Of a DNA stretch of 64,000 bases, positions 52,425-62,194 are shown one piece after another; positions within the stretch are counted from its first letter, which is position 1; every line of letters starts with the position of its first letter. The notes beneath the pieces were generated by a model. The model did not search any database. It saw only the letters and a list, made by a program, of their open reading frames with translations, and had not been told where the DNA came from. Position numbers and translations under genes: made by a program. This DNA comes from JAVVSK01 sp036654235 (lineage in GTDB: Bacteria; Bacillota; Clostridia; Christensenellales; CAG-138): positions 37,394 to 101,393 of the forward strand of contig JAVVSK010000007.1 in the NCBI GenBank assembly GCA_036654235.1, written 5' to 3'.

Positions 52425-52448
52425 AAGAGTGGGGGAAAGCCCACTCTT
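52425..52448 (+). ncRNA. rimP leader hairpin
   Basis: A 9-pair stem AAGAGTGGG/CCCACTCTT with a GGAAAG loop stands just before the rimP ribosome site (ATTATGGAGGG). The same arrangement of a stable hairpin before rimP is widespread in Firmicutes leaders. It may control rimP translation. Confidence 0.6.
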
Positions 52449-52464
52449 TAATTATGGAGGGTTA

Positions 52465-52917
52465 ATGAAGGTAACAGACGCCGTATTTGAATTAGTTAAG
52501 CCTATGGTTTCGGAACTTGGATTTGAACTTTATGATGTTGAGTATGCCAAAGAGCAGGCGGGTTACGTTTTGACCGTGGTTATAGATAAAAAAGACGGTA
52601 TTACTCTTGAAGACTGTGAAAGTGTGAGTCGCGCGATAGACCCGATACTTGACGAAAAAGATCCTATAGAAGGGTCTTATTATCTTTCGGTTTCGTCGGT
52701 CGGTATAGATCGTCCTATAAAAAAAGATAAAGATTTCGAGAGAAATATTGGAAACATCATCGATGTAAAGCTATATGCGCCGATCAACAAGAAAAAAGAG
52801 TTTGAAGGTGCACTTATATCGTTCGATGCGGATTATTTTACCCTTTGCGTTAAAGGATCGGATATGATTTTTAAACGTAAAGATGCTGCGCTTCTTCGTC
52901 CGCATATTGATTTTTAA
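52465..52917 (+). CDS. rimP: Ribosome maturation factor RimP
   Basis: This 150-residue protein has the RimP N-domain (VKPMVSELGFELYDVEYAKE, LTVVIDKKDGITLEDCESVSRAI) and the SH3-like C-domain (VGIDRPIKKDKDFERNIGN). It assists 30S subunit assembly. It begins the rimP-nusA-rnpM-ylxQ-infB-rbfA set. An earlier in-frame ATG lies inside the leader hairpin; the start at 52465 follows GGAGG. Confidence 0.95.
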   Translation: MKVTDAVFELVKPMVSELGFELYDVEYAKEQAGYVLTVVIDKKDGITLEDCESVSRAIDPILDEKDPIEGSYYLSVSSVGIDRPIKKDKDFERNIGNIIDVKLYAPINKKKEFEGALISFDADYFTLCVKGSDMIFKRKDAALLRPHIDF

Positions 52918-52942
52918 GATTATTGAATGGAGATAACTAACA

Positions 52943-54151
52943 ATGAACGCTGAATTTATGAGTGCGCTCGATTCTATAGCAAAGGAGCGTAAAATAAGCA
53001 AAGAAATTCTTATTGACGCGTTGAGTGCGGCTCTGTCATCCGCTTACAAAAAAAACTATAATTGTGAGGCAAACGTAAGGGTCACTATAGATCAGGACAC
53101 GGGCGAGTTTCATATATATATTCAAAAGATAGTCGTTGAAGAAGTTGAAAGGCCGCATAGTGAGATAACTCTTGAGGATGCTAAAGAGATAAACAAAATA
53201 TATCAAATTGGCGATCTTCTCGAGGTTGAAGCTCATGCTGAAAACTTTGGAAGAATAGCCGCAATGACCGCAAAACAGGTTGTAGTTCAGCGTATAAGGG
53301 AAGCGGAGCGCGGCGTTATATATGAGCAGTTTCAAAAATCACAGAACGAAGTTTTGACGGCGATTGTTCAGCGCGCGGATACTAATGTTGTATACATTGA
53401 GATAAATAATACTCCTGGCGTTATCCCTCAACAGGAGATGATGCAAAATGAACAGTACGAAACCGGAATGAAGCTCAAAGTATACGTTATAGAAGTAAAA
53501 CAAAGCAACAGGGGACCTCAGATAATTGTATCGAGAACGCATCCCGGACTCGTTAAGCGCCTTTTCGAACTCGAAGTTCCCGAAATTGCGCAAAACGTCG
53601 TGCAAATTCGCGCGATAGCTCGCGAAGCTGGCTATAGGACAAAGGTAGCCGTATATTCGACGGATCAGAAGATAGATCCTGTCGGCGCATGCGTAGGTCA
53701 GCGCGGAAGCCGTGTCGAAAGAATCGTTGATGAGTTGCACAATGAAAAGATAGATATAATAGAATGGGATAACGACCCGGCTGTTTATATAGCTAAGTCA
53801 TTGAGTCCCTCTAAGGTTCTTATGGTTTACATAAACGAATCCGAAAAGGCGGCGCGCGTTATAGTTCCAGATAATCAGCTTTCCCTTGCGATAGGAAAAG
53901 AAGGACAGAACGCAAGGCTGGCGGCTAAGCTTACCGGTTGGAAAATTGATATAAAGAGCCAATCTCAGAGTGAACGCGAATTTGCGGGCGAGCTATATTC
54001 GGATAGCGGAGCTAAGGAAATCGACGATGAATATGCCGATTTTAATGATGTTGAAGACTTTGACGATGTCGATGGTTTCGACGACGTTGAGAATACCGAG
54101 GGCGAGAAGCATGTTGAGGATTCGGTCGATATCGACAGGGCGGACGGATAA
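52943..54151 (+). CDS. nusA: Transcription termination/antitermination factor NusA
   Basis: The 402-residue NusA has an N-terminal polymerase-binding domain, an S1 domain (about 130-200) and two KH domains (QKIDPVGACVGQRGSRVERIV; NQLSLAIGKEGQNARLAAKLTGW). The C-terminus (about 360-402) is a very acidic tail with repeated FDDV-like units, not the AR repeats of proteobacteria. RNA polymerase-associated elongation and termination factor. Start ATG behind TGGAGAT. Confidence 0.96.
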   Translation: MNAEFMSALDSIAKERKISKEILIDALSAALSSAYKKNYNCEANVRVTIDQDTGEFHIYIQKIVVEEVERPHSEITLEDAKEINKIYQIGDLLEVEAHAENFGRIAAMTAKQVVVQRIREAERGVIYEQFQKSQNEVLTAIVQRADTNVVYIEINNTPGVIPQQEMMQNEQYETGMKLKVYVIEVKQSNRGPQIIVSRTHPGLVKRLFELEVPEIAQNVVQIRAIAREAGYRTKVAVYSTDQKIDPVGACVGQRGSRVERIVDELHNEKIDIIEWDNDPAVYIAKSLSPSKVLMVYINESEKAARVIVPDNQLSLAIGKEGQNARLAAKLTGWKIDIKSQSQSEREFAGELYSDSGAKEIDDEYADFNDVEDFDDVDGFDDVENTEGEKHVEDSVDIDRADG

Positions 54152-54198
54152 TTAAAACCGTAGTTTTTCGGATTTTTATTTTTAAGGATAGATAAGGT

Positions 54199-54465
54199 AT
54201 GGTGGAAAAAAAACAGCCGATGCGTATGTGCGTTGCGTGTAGGAAAATGCATGAAAAACGAAGTCTGATCCGAGTTGTAAAAACTCCGTCCGGCGAGATT
54301 TTCATTGATGAACGTGGTAAAGTTTCGGGGCGAGGGGCTTATATCTGCAAAGACAAGGCATGCTTCGAAAAGGCAGTTAAGGCGCGCGCTATCGAAAGGG
54401 CACTCTCGGTTACTCTCGATATTGAAACCAAAGCTGCACTTTTAAAGGTGATTACCGATGAATGA
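54199..54465 (+). CDS. rnpM: RNase P modulator RnpM (YlxR)
   Basis: This 88-residue YlxR-family RNA-binding protein has RMCVACRKMHEKRSLIRVV and GRGAYICKDKACFEKAVK, the family's two anchor segments. YlxR binds RNase P RNA and lowers its activity. The gene lies between nusA and ylxQ as in Bacillus and overlaps ylxQ by 8 bases. Confidence 0.94.
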   Translation: MVEKKQPMRMCVACRKMHEKRSLIRVVKTPSGEIFIDERGKVSGRGAYICKDKACFEKAVKARAIERALSVTLDIETKAALLKVITDE

Positions 54466-54763
54466 TGCGATAAGTTCTGCCATCGGCTTTTCGATGAAAG
54501 CCGGGAAATGTGTAGCTGGGGCGTTTTCCGTTGAAAAGGCTATTAAAAGCGGAAACGCTAAGCTAATTGCTTTAGACTCAAATATTTCGGAAAACAGCAG
54601 GAAAAGCTTTTTGGCTATGGTTAAAGGCGTAATACCTATGATTGATGTTCCTAATTTGGGACGCTGTATAGGTAAAGATGGGAAAATGGCAGCGGCTGTC
54701 GTAGATTTAGGATTTGCCAATATGATTTTGAACGCGCAAAAGAAATTAAACGGGGGTTTATAG
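54458..54763 (+). CDS. ylxQ: L7Ae-family ribosomal protein YlxQ
   Basis: This 101-residue L7Ae/L30e-fold RNA-binding protein has SSAIGFSMKAGKCVAGAFSVEKAI, the DSNISENSRK strand-turn and LGRCIGKDGKMAAAVVD. It binds kink-turn RNA. It is encoded between rnpM and infB; there is a 9-base gap to infB. Confidence 0.9.
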   Translation: MNDAISSAIGFSMKAGKCVAGAFSVEKAIKSGNAKLIALDSNISENSRKSFLAMVKGVIPMIDVPNLGRCIGKDGKMAAAVVDLGFANMILNAQKKLNGGL

Positions 54764-54772
54764 ACTTAAAGT

Positions 54773-57697
54773 ATGGAAAAATTAAAGAGAAGCGAAATAG
54801 CTAAACTTAGGGAAGAACGGGCAAAAGAACTTTTGCGCGAGATAAACGAAACGGATTCTCGCTTACTTGGCGATATAAGCGCCGCAAATCGCCTTCAGGG
54901 AAGTCTGAGGGAAAAGGAAAAACAGGAGAAAATGGCGCGCGCTGAAAAGGAAAGACAGGAGCGCCTGCAGGAGCTGCTTGAATCTGATAAACAGCTTGCC
55001 GTTCATGTCGGCGGAGCGGATGAAGTTTTTGATGTACAAGAAAAATCGGAAAACGAAGAAAACTTATCGCTCGCTAAGCCAATTGAACAGTCTAAAACTC
55101 CCGAAAGTCCGGAAGCTAAAAAAGCTCCCGTTCAGGGCGCGCTCTCTACTGAAAAACCGGAGAACATAGATGCGAATACGAGCGGAAACGAAAAAAAACC
55201 CGAACCTGTAAGTGAAAATAAAAAGACTCAAGAGGAGATTCCCGCCGTTCAGGAAAAAGCGGAAGTTAAAAAACAGCAGTCAGCGATACCGGACGGAGAA
55301 AGACCGCCAATTGAAAAAGATAATAGACCGCGTCAGGATGCTGAACAAAATGTTTCCGTAAACGCGCCGCGTTCGGGGGAATATAATAATCAACAACCGA
55401 GAACGGACAACAGACCGCCAATTGGCGACAGAAACAGCGCGCCGCGTTCGGGGGAATATAATAATCAACAGCCGAGAACGGACAACAGACCGCCAATTGG
55501 CGACAGAAACAGCGCGCCGCGTCCGGGCGGATATAATAATCAACAGCCGAGAACGGATAACAGACCGCCTTTCGGCGACAGAAACAGTGCGCCGCGTCCG
55601 GGCGGATATAATAATCAGCAACGTTCGGATCGTCCGAATTTTGCCGATAAGGACAGACCGCCGCAACAACCCGGCAGGGGATTTGCGAATAAGGGCTCAC
55701 AGGGACAAAGGAGCGCGGGAACGCCGGTTGCTCCTCCTATTGGAAAAGAGCGCGTGAGCAATTATGATCCGAATAAATCGGCATACGAGCGGAGTCATGA
55801 GTTTGATAAAAAGACAAAAAATAAAAAGGCAATATTAAAAGAAACGACACCGGGAGTATGGGATGAAGATTCGCGAATGGGCAATCGAAGACGTCCAAGA
55901 AAACAGCCCGCTCCCGTTTTTAAGATGGAGCCTATAAGAATTGAAAGGGCAATATTGACTACAGAAACGGTTACGGTTAAAGAGTTAAGTGAAAAAATAG
56001 GAAAACCAGCGGCGGAAATAATAAAGAAGCTGTTTGTTTTAGGAAAAATAGTGACTATAAATCAGGATATAGATTTTGATACATGCGCGCTTATAGCGTC
56101 GGATTTCGATATCGAGCTTGAACTTCAGGTTGCTAAAACATATGAAGAGGTGCTTACCGAGAGTGCTGACGATATTGACGAAGACAGCAAAATGTCTCCC
56201 CGTCCTCCTATCGTCACAATAATGGGGCATGTCGATCATGGTAAAACTTCGCTGTTGGACGCAATAAGGCATAGCAGCGTAACGACGGGCGAAGCGGGAG
56301 GAATAACGCAGCATATAGGCGCATATACGGTATCTCTAAACGGAAAGAGTATAACTTTCATAGACACACCGGGGCATGAGGCGTTTACTTCGATGCGTGC
56401 GCGCGGCGCGCAAGTTACGGATATCGTAATATTGGTTGTTGCGGCGGACGACGGAATAATGCCACAGACTATTGAAGCGATAAACCATTCTAAATCTGCC
56501 GGCGTCCCGATAATAGTTGCGATAAATAAAATAGACAGACCGAGCGCGGATGTTGAAAGAGTTAAACAGCAACTTACTGAATATGGACTGGTTAGCGAAG
56601 AATGGGGCGGGGATACAATATGCGTTCCGGTTTCGGCGAAGGCAAAAACGGGTATAGACGAGCTTTTGGAAATGGTTCTTTTACAGGCTGAAGTTCTTGA
56701 ACTTAAGGCGAATCCGAACAGACTTGCTAAGGGAACGATAATAGAAGCGGAGCTGCATAAGGGAAGAGGTCCAATCGCTACGGTTCTCGTTCAAAACGGA
56801 ACTTTAAAAATAGGCGATACTATTGTTGCCGGAACGACCTATGGCAGAGTAAGAGCTATGACGGACGATAAGGGCATTAGTGTTAAAACCGCTGGTCCTA
56901 GCCAGCCCGTTGCAGTTCTCGGATTTTCAGAGGTTCCGTCAGCAGGAGATACCTTGAACGTCGCTGAGGTGGATAAACTTTCAAGACAGGTTGCTGAGGA
57001 ACGAAAAAATAGACAGAAGATTGAAATGCTTAAGGGCATGACTAAGATCTCGCTGGACGATTTATTTAATCAGATAGCCGAAGGTCAGGTAAAGGAACTT
57101 AATATAATAGTTAAGGCGGATGTTCAGGGTTCTGTCGAGGCAGTTAAACAGGCTCTTGAAAAACTTTCCAATGAAGAAGTTCGCGTATGTTGCATACATG
57201 GCGGAGTTGGTGCAATAACTAATACAGACGTGATGTTTGCTTCTGCGTCCAACGCGATTATCATAGGTTTTAACGTGCGTCCGGATACCGGGGTTCGCGC
57301 GGTCGCGGAACGCGAAAAGGTAGACATGAGGCTGTACCGCATCATATATAATGCTATAGAGGATGTACAAAACGCTATGAAGGGCATGTTTGCTCCTGTA
57401 TTTACCGAGGTTGAGATTGGACGGGTAAACGTTCGCGAAACCTTTAAGGTAAGTAGCGTCGGAACGATAGCCGGTGCTTATGTTCAGGAGGGAAAAATTA
57501 CGAGGAGTGCGCAGGTGCGCGTCGTAAGAGACGGAATAGTTATCCATGAGGGCAAGATATCGTCCTTAAAACGATTTAAGGACGACGTTAAAGAAGTTGC
57601 AACCGGATATGAATGCGGCATCATGATCGAAAACTTTAACGACATAAAAGAGGGCGATATAATTGAAGCCTTTAAAATGGAGGAACAGGAACGATAA
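54773..57697 (+). CDS. infB: Translation initiation factor IF-2 with repeat-rich N-terminal extension
   Basis: This 974-residue GTPase places initiator tRNA on the 30S subunit. The first about 380 residues are low-complexity and charged, including four copies of a 25-residue repeat (about 198-289; DNA 55364-55640). An IF2-N helical segment follows (about 395-445), then the G domain with GHVDHGKT (near 485), DTPGHEAF and NKID, then domains II to IV with the fMet-tRNA-binding C-terminus. The N-terminal region of IF-2 varies between species. It overlaps rbfA by one base. Confidence 0.96.
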   Translation: MEKLKRSEIAKLREERAKELLREINETDSRLLGDISAANRLQGSLREKEKQEKMARAEKERQERLQELLESDKQLAVHVGGADEVFDVQEKSENEENLSLAKPIEQSKTPESPEAKKAPVQGALSTEKPENIDANTSGNEKKPEPVSENKKTQEEIPAVQEKAEVKKQQSAIPDGERPPIEKDNRPRQDAEQNVSVNAPRSGEYNNQQPRTDNRPPIGDRNSAPRSGEYNNQQPRTDNRPPIGDRNSAPRPGGYNNQQPRTDNRPPFGDRNSAPRPGGYNNQQRSDRPNFADKDRPPQQPGRGFANKGSQGQRSAGTPVAPPIGKERVSNYDPNKSAYERSHEFDKKTKNKKAILKETTPGVWDEDSRMGNRRRPRKQPAPVFKMEPIRIERAILTTETVTVKELSEKIGKPAAEIIKKLFVLGKIVTINQDIDFDTCALIASDFDIELELQVAKTYEEVLTESADDIDEDSKMSPRPPIVTIMGHVDHGKTSLLDAIRHSSVTTGEAGGITQHIGAYTVSLNGKSITFIDTPGHEAFTSMRARGAQVTDIVILVVAADDGIMPQTIEAINHSKSAGVPIIVAINKIDRPSADVERVKQQLTEYGLVSEEWGGDTICVPVSAKAKTGIDELLEMVLLQAEVLELKANPNRLAKGTIIEAELHKGRGPIATVLVQNGTLKIGDTIVAGTTYGRVRAMTDDKGISVKTAGPSQPVAVLGFSEVPSAGDTLNVAEVDKLSRQVAEERKNRQKIEMLKGMTKISLDDLFNQIAEGQVKELNIIVKADVQGSVEAVKQALEKLSNEEVRVCCIHGGVGAITNTDVMFASASNAIIIGFNVRPDTGVRAVAEREKVDMRLYRIIYNAIEDVQNAMKGMFAPVFTEVEIGRVNVRETFKVSSVGTIAGAYVQEGKITRSAQVRVVRDGIVIHEGKISSLKRFKDDVKEVATGYECGIMIENFNDIKEGDIIEAFKMEEQER
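55364..55640 (+). repeat. Tandem 75-base coding repeats within infB
   Basis: Units start at 55364, 55439, 55514 and 55589, each 75 bases (25 codons), with the last truncated. They encode APR(S/P)G(E/G)YNNQQPRTDNRPP(I/F)GDRNS. The repeats are nearly identical in DNA sequence, so recent expansion is likely. Period and coding phase rule out a CRISPR array. Confidence 0.92.
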
Positions 57698-58071
57698 TGC
57701 CGGTAAATAGATACGATAGAATTGCCGAAGAAATGAAGAAGGCGCTCTCTGAGGTAATCAGGGAGCTTAAAGACCCGCGCGTTTTAGATATGACTACGGT
57801 TATGCATGTTGAGATAAGCAGCGACCTATGTCTCGCTAAGGTACGTATAAGCGTATACGATAAGAGCGATGAGGCACGGGTTGAATGCGTAAAGGCTTTA
57901 AACCATGCGAGCGGTTTTCTTGCGCACGAGATGGGACAGCGTATAGATATAAGGAAAGTGCCTGCCCTAAAGTTTACTCTCGATAATTCTATCGAGTATA
58001 GCGTGCATATTGGTAGCATACTCGATGGACTTAATATCAAGAAAGGCGAAAATGACGGAGAATCTGAATAA
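57697..58071 (+). CDS. rbfA: 30S ribosome-binding factor RbfA
   Basis: This 124-residue KH-type protein has RIAEEMKKALSEVIRELKDPRV, TTVMHVEISSDLCLAKVRISVYD and LDNSIEYSVHIGSILD, the RbfA pattern. It matures the 5' end of 16S rRNA during 30S assembly. The ATG overlaps the infB stop (TAATG). Confidence 0.95.
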   Translation: MPVNRYDRIAEEMKKALSEVIRELKDPRVLDMTTVMHVEISSDLCLAKVRISVYDKSDEARVECVKALNHASGFLAHEMGQRIDIRKVPALKFTLDNSIEYSVHIGSILDGLNIKKGENDGESE

Positions 58072-59017
58072 AATTGTAAGGCTCATTGACGAGAACGATG
58101 ATTTTATATTGATATCGCATATTTCCCCTGACGGGGATACGGTAGGTGCGGCTATTGGTCTGGCCATAACGCTTCGCAGTTTAAATAAGCGTGCGCGGTT
58201 AATTTGTCAGGACAAGCCTCCGAACGTATATTCATACCTAAAACTTTGGGATGAATATATTGATCCGTCCGAGGCATCGTTTTCTCAGGTTGCGATAGCG
58301 ATAGACTGTGCAGACGAGGGCAGGCTTGGAAGATCAAAGGCTTTTTTTGATGGCGCGAAAGAAAAGGCCGCGATAGATCATCACATAACGCATATGCCGT
58401 TTGCGGACATAACTGTTTTAGATTCAAATGCTTCGTCAACCGGAGAAATAGTTTTAAAGATAATAGAACAGCTTTCGGAAACCGTAGATTGCGAAGCAGC
58501 GACGGCTCTATATACGGCTATCGTTACGGATACCGGTGGATTTGCCTACAGTAATACGACCCCGGCTTCGCATATTGCGGCGGCGAAACTTTTAAGCTTT
58601 GGTGTTGATAGCGCGAAGGTGGATCGACTTGTTTATAAAACAATGCCGCTCCCTAAGACGAAGCTTACGGGCTTTGCAATGATGAATACGGAGCTTTACG
58701 ACGATGGAAAAATTGGACTTGCTGTAGTTATGCAGAGAGATATGCTGCGGTTTTCGGCGCGAGCCGAGGATTCCGAAGGCATAATAGAGCGCGTTAGGGA
58801 TATTGAGGGCGTTGAGATAGCAATGTTCCTGCGCGAATGTCTTGATGGGGAATTTAAGGTAAGTCTTAGGAGTAAGGAACATTCGGATGTTGGAAAACTT
58901 GCGCAGGATTTTGGTGGCGGTGGTCATAAATTTGCTGCCGGCTTTAAAATTGGAATGACGCTTGAAGATCTTATACCGTCCGTATTGAAAGCGGCGAGAA
59001 CAAGTCTCAGAAGATAA
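58052..59017 (+). CDS. nrnA: DHH-family nanoRNase / pAp phosphatase NrnA
   Basis: This 321-residue DHH/DHHA1 phosphoesterase hydrolyses short oligoribonucleotides and 3'-phosphoadenosine 5'-phosphate. Motifs are ISHISPDGDTVGAAIGL, AIDCADEGRLG, the DHH triad in AAIDHHITHM, TDTGGFAYSNT and the DHHA1 signature FGGGGHKFAAGF. The start at 58052 overlaps rbfA by 20 bases and follows AAAGGCG. An open frame extends a further 14 codons into rbfA. Confidence 0.94.
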   Translation: MTENLNKIVRLIDENDDFILISHISPDGDTVGAAIGLAITLRSLNKRARLICQDKPPNVYSYLKLWDEYIDPSEASFSQVAIAIDCADEGRLGRSKAFFDGAKEKAAIDHHITHMPFADITVLDSNASSTGEIVLKIIEQLSETVDCEAATALYTAIVTDTGGFAYSNTTPASHIAAAKLLSFGVDSAKVDRLVYKTMPLPKTKLTGFAMMNTELYDDGKIGLAVVMQRDMLRFSARAEDSEGIIERVRDIEGVEIAMFLRECLDGEFKVSLRSKEHSDVGKLAQDFGGGGHKFAAGFKIGMTLEDLIPSVLKAARTSLRR

Positions 59018-59061
59018 AATTTACCGATGCGCGGTGGGTAATAGCGCGCTTTGGAGGAATC

Positions 59062-59955
59062 GTGAACGGAGTCATAAACGTCTTAAAAGCGCCGGGAATG
59101 ACGTCGAGCAACGTAGTTTACGATGTTCGGCGGCTTTTTGGCATTAAAAAAGTGGGACATAGCGGAACGCTTGACCCCGGTGCAGCGGGTGTTTTACCAA
59201 TACTTCTCGGGAAAGCCACAAGACTTTTCGATTATATAATAGATAAAGAAAAAGAATATATAGCTGAAATTGCCTTTGGAGCCGCAACGGATACATTGGA
59301 TTCATACGGTATAGTTTTGGAAACATCCGATAAAATCATTTCAAAAGCGGATTTTTTATCTGTATCCGGTGATTTTCAAGGTAATATTGAGCAGATCGCG
59401 CCTATGTACAGTGCGATTATGCACAATGGACAGAAGCTCTATAAACTTGCGCGCGCCGGTGAAATAGTTGAGCGTAAAACGCGCTCTGTATCGGTATATT
59501 CTATTGAACTTTTAGATATGCCGCGCGAAAACCGTTTTTTAGTGCGCATAAATTGTTCAAAAGGAACGTATATCAGAACGCTTGCGGACGATATCGGCAG
59601 AGCCATAGGTTGCCCCGCGCACATATCATTTTTACTTAGAACGAAATCAGGAATGTTTTCCGTTGACGGTGCATATTCGATTGCGGAGCTTTCAGTTTAT
59701 AAAGATGAGGGGCTTGATCTTAAAAAGTTGGTCATACCTATGGATACCGCGCTTATGTATTTACCCGAAATAAGGAGAGAAGTGGATGATTTAAATTTTA
59801 AACGCCTTATTTTAAACGGAGCGTCCGTAGAATATAAAAAAGCAACCGAAAAAACACTTTATAGAGTGTATTGCGGAGAATTTTTGGGGCTCGGAAAGGT
59901 TGAGGGCGGAAAGCTGTCCTTAACCGTCAATTTATGTGAGGGAGAAGGTCTGTGA
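59062..59955 (+). CDS. truB: tRNA pseudouridine-55 synthase TruB
   Basis: The 297-residue TruB isomerises U55 of the T loop. It has NVLKAPGMTSSNVV, the catalytic Asp38 in GHSGTLDPGAAGVLP, KEYIAEIAFGAATDTLDS, and the C-terminal CSKGTYIRTLADDIG. The start is GTG behind TTGGAGG. It overlaps ribF by four bases. Confidence 0.96.
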   Translation: MNGVINVLKAPGMTSSNVVYDVRRLFGIKKVGHSGTLDPGAAGVLPILLGKATRLFDYIIDKEKEYIAEIAFGAATDTLDSYGIVLETSDKIISKADFLSVSGDFQGNIEQIAPMYSAIMHNGQKLYKLARAGEIVERKTRSVSVYSIELLDMPRENRFLVRINCSKGTYIRTLADDIGRAIGCPAHISFLLRTKSGMFSVDGAYSIAELSVYKDEGLDLKKLVIPMDTALMYLPEIRREVDDLNFKRLILNGASVEYKKATEKTLYRVYCGEFLGLGKVEGGKLSLTVNLCEGEGL

Positions 59956-60830
59956 GTGGTTCTGTTATTGCCCTCGGCATGTTTGATGGTATGCATAGGG
60001 GACATAGAAAGTTAATAAGCGAAACTGTGGAATATGCGCGCGAAACCGGGCGAGTATCTTACGTATATTCATTCAGCAATCATCCGCTTTCGTTAATAGA
60101 TCCTAAAATGGCACCGCCGATGCTTTTAACTGACGGAGAACGTTCGCGCGCTATAAAGCAATCGGGTGCGGATAGAATAATATTTTCACAATTTGATGAG
60201 TTTATAATGAATACCGAACCGGATGATTTTATAAACATGCTAAAAGAAAAATACGATATGAGATGCGCTGTTGTTGGCTTCAACTATACTTTTGGAAAAA
60301 ATTGCGAAGGAAATACGGAATTTTTAATTGAGAACGCGAGCCGTTTAGGAATAGAGGTTATCGCAATTCCACCCGTAATGTATGAGGGAGAGGTTGTTTC
60401 CAGCAGCCGAATAAGGAATTGTATAATAAACGGAGAGATAGAGAAAGCGAACTCGCTTCTAATGAGCGAATATGAAATTTCGGCGGAAGTCGTTAAAAAT
60501 AAGGGACTTGGCGCGAAGATTGGATTTCCGACGGCTAACATTGAAAATGTTGAGGGGAAGACGATACCGAAGGACGGAACATATGAAACGCGTTCGGCGA
60601 TTTTAGGAGAAAACTATAAGAGCGTTACAAATATAGGCAGGAATCCGACATTTAACGGAATGAAACAGACTATTGAGACGCATATACTCGATTTTTGCGG
60701 CGATATATATGGTAAACGTCTTAATATTGAATTTATCCGTCGATTAAGAGATTGCGTTAGATTTAATTCGGCGGAAGCATTGAAAGAGCAGATATGGCGC
60801 GACATAGGGCGCGTTAGAAACGGGGATTGA
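59952..60830 (+). CDS. ribF: Bifunctional riboflavin kinase / FAD synthetase RibF
   Basis: The 292-residue RibF makes FMN and FAD. The adenylyltransferase half has IALGMFDGMHRGHRKLI, NHPLS and VGFNYTFGKNCEG. The kinase half has LGAKIGFPTANIE with the flavin and ATP loop, then TFNGMKQTIETHILDF. The start GTG overlaps the truB stop as GTGA. It supports the FMN-switched riboflavin uptake gene 8 kb upstream. Confidence 0.95.
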   Translation: MSGSVIALGMFDGMHRGHRKLISETVEYARETGRVSYVYSFSNHPLSLIDPKMAPPMLLTDGERSRAIKQSGADRIIFSQFDEFIMNTEPDDFINMLKEKYDMRCAVVGFNYTFGKNCEGNTEFLIENASRLGIEVIAIPPVMYEGEVVSSSRIRNCIINGEIEKANSLLMSEYEISAEVVKNKGLGAKIGFPTANIENVEGKTIPKDGTYETRSAILGENYKSVTNIGRNPTFNGMKQTIETHILDFCGDIYGKRLNIEFIRRLRDCVRFNSAEALKEQIWRDIGRVRNGD

Positions 60831-60832
60831 AT

Positions 60833-62194
60833 ATGGATTTTCCAATAAATAAGAACGACGATCTTGAACTTACTATAACCGGGCTAAACAGCGAGGGAGC
60901 GGGAGTTGCGAGGCATCTTGGAGTTGCGGTTTTTGTAAAAACAACTGTCGTTGGCGAGACCGTTCGCGCGCATATAATTAAGGTGAATAAAAATTATGCA
61001 ATAGGTAAGCTCATGGGCATAACGAAAGTATCAAAAGATAGAGTAACTCCGTTATGTTCTGAATATTTTAAATGTGGCGGATGTTCATTACAGCATATTG
61101 TCTATGAAAAGCAGTTAGAGTTTAAACGCGATATGGTTAGTGATGCGCTTTTGCATATAGGGGGAAATGACTGCCAAGTATTACCGACATTGCCTATAGA
61201 CGCTCCAATAAGGTTTAGAAATAAGGCGAGCTTTCCTTTTTCTATTATCGACGGTCGAGCGCACTTTGGTTTTTTTGCCGAGAGAAGTCATAGGTTGATT
61301 CCGATAAACGATTGCGTTTGTGTAAGCGAAATTGCTGTAAAAATTGCAAAGACGGTTACAGAATTTTTGAACGACCGCCAAATTTCTATATACGATGAGG
61401 AAACAAAGCGCGGCGTTGTTAGGCACGTTGTTATTAGGACGAACGAAAAAGAAGAAGCGCAGGTAACTATCGTTTCTACCGTTCCGATTCGGCATAAGGA
61501 TGAACTTATAGAGCGGCTTTTAAATGAAGTTCCTTCGATTCTTGGAATAATTAACAACATAAATAAAAAGGAAACGAATATGATTTTGGGGAATGAATAT
61601 CAGCTTTTATACGGCGAGCTTACCTTCCCTTATGAGATCATGGGCATGAAATTTCGCGTTCATCCAGCATCGTTTTTGCAAGTTAATCATGCTCAAACTG
61701 TGAAGCTCTACTCTACTGCTATCGAGTACCTAGGGGCGGGGGAAGACGATATTGTTTTTGACGTATATTCGGGCATAGGAACTATGAGCCTTTTACTTGC
61801 AAAGTCGGTAAAAAAAGTGATAGGCATTGAGAATATAAAAGAAGCAGTTGAAAATTCTGTAGAAAATGCTAAGCTAAATGGAGTACAAAATGCGGAGTTT
61901 GTCTGCGAGGCGGCGGAAACAGCTTTGCCGCGTCTTATTAAAGAGGGTATTATACCTAACGGAGTAATACTTGATCCACCGCGCCGCGGTTGTGAGGGTG
62001 CTGTTATAGATGCACTTATTGCTTCGGGAACAAAGCGAATAGTCTATGTTTCATGTAGACCCGGAACGCTTGCGCGCGACATTAAACTATTTATTGATGG
62101 CGGTTTTGAAGTAAAAAAAGTTCAGCCTGTAGATATGTTCGGATATAGTGCACATGTGGAGACGGTAGTCCTTTTGTCCCACAAAAATTCGTAA
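60833..62194 (+). CDS. rlmD: 23S rRNA (uracil-5) methyltransferase, RlmD/RumA type
   Basis: The 453-residue TrmA-superfamily RNA methyltransferase has an N-terminal TRAM domain (about 8-60: LELTITGLNSEGAGVARHLG), iron-sulfur cysteines (CSEYFKCGGCSLQHI), the SAM loop FDVYSGIGTMSLLLAKS and the catalytic Cys in VYVSCRPGTLARDI. It could be RlmD, RlmCD or a TrmA relative. The last coding bases overlap a mobile-element recombinase gene on the other strand (62122-62194). The ATG at 60833 is preferred over a TTG six bases earlier. Confidence 0.93.
   Translation: MDFPINKNDDLELTITGLNSEGAGVARHLGVAVFVKTTVVGETVRAHIIKVNKNYAIGKLMGITKVSKDRVTPLCSEYFKCGGCSLQHIVYEKQLEFKRDMVSDALLHIGGNDCQVLPTLPIDAPIRFRNKASFPFSIIDGRAHFGFFAERSHRLIPINDCVCVSEIAVKIAKTVTEFLNDRQISIYDEETKRGVVRHVVIRTNEKEEAQVTIVSTVPIRHKDELIERLLNEVPSILGIINNINKKETNMILGNEYQLLYGELTFPYEIMGMKFRVHPASFLQVNHAQTVKLYSTAIEYLGAGEDDIVFDVYSGIGTMSLLLAKSVKKVIGIENIKEAVENSVENAKLNGVQNAEFVCEAAETALPRLIKEGIIPNGVILDPPRRGCEGAVIDALIASGTKRIVYVSCRPGTLARDIKLFIDGGFEVKKVQPVDMFGYSAHVETVVLLSHKNS

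Noticed and set aside
55266..55700. Open frames opposite the infB repeats and a CRISPR-like periodicity
   Set aside because: The 75-base period is three times 25 codons, units are adjacent without distinct spacers, and all lie in frame in infB.
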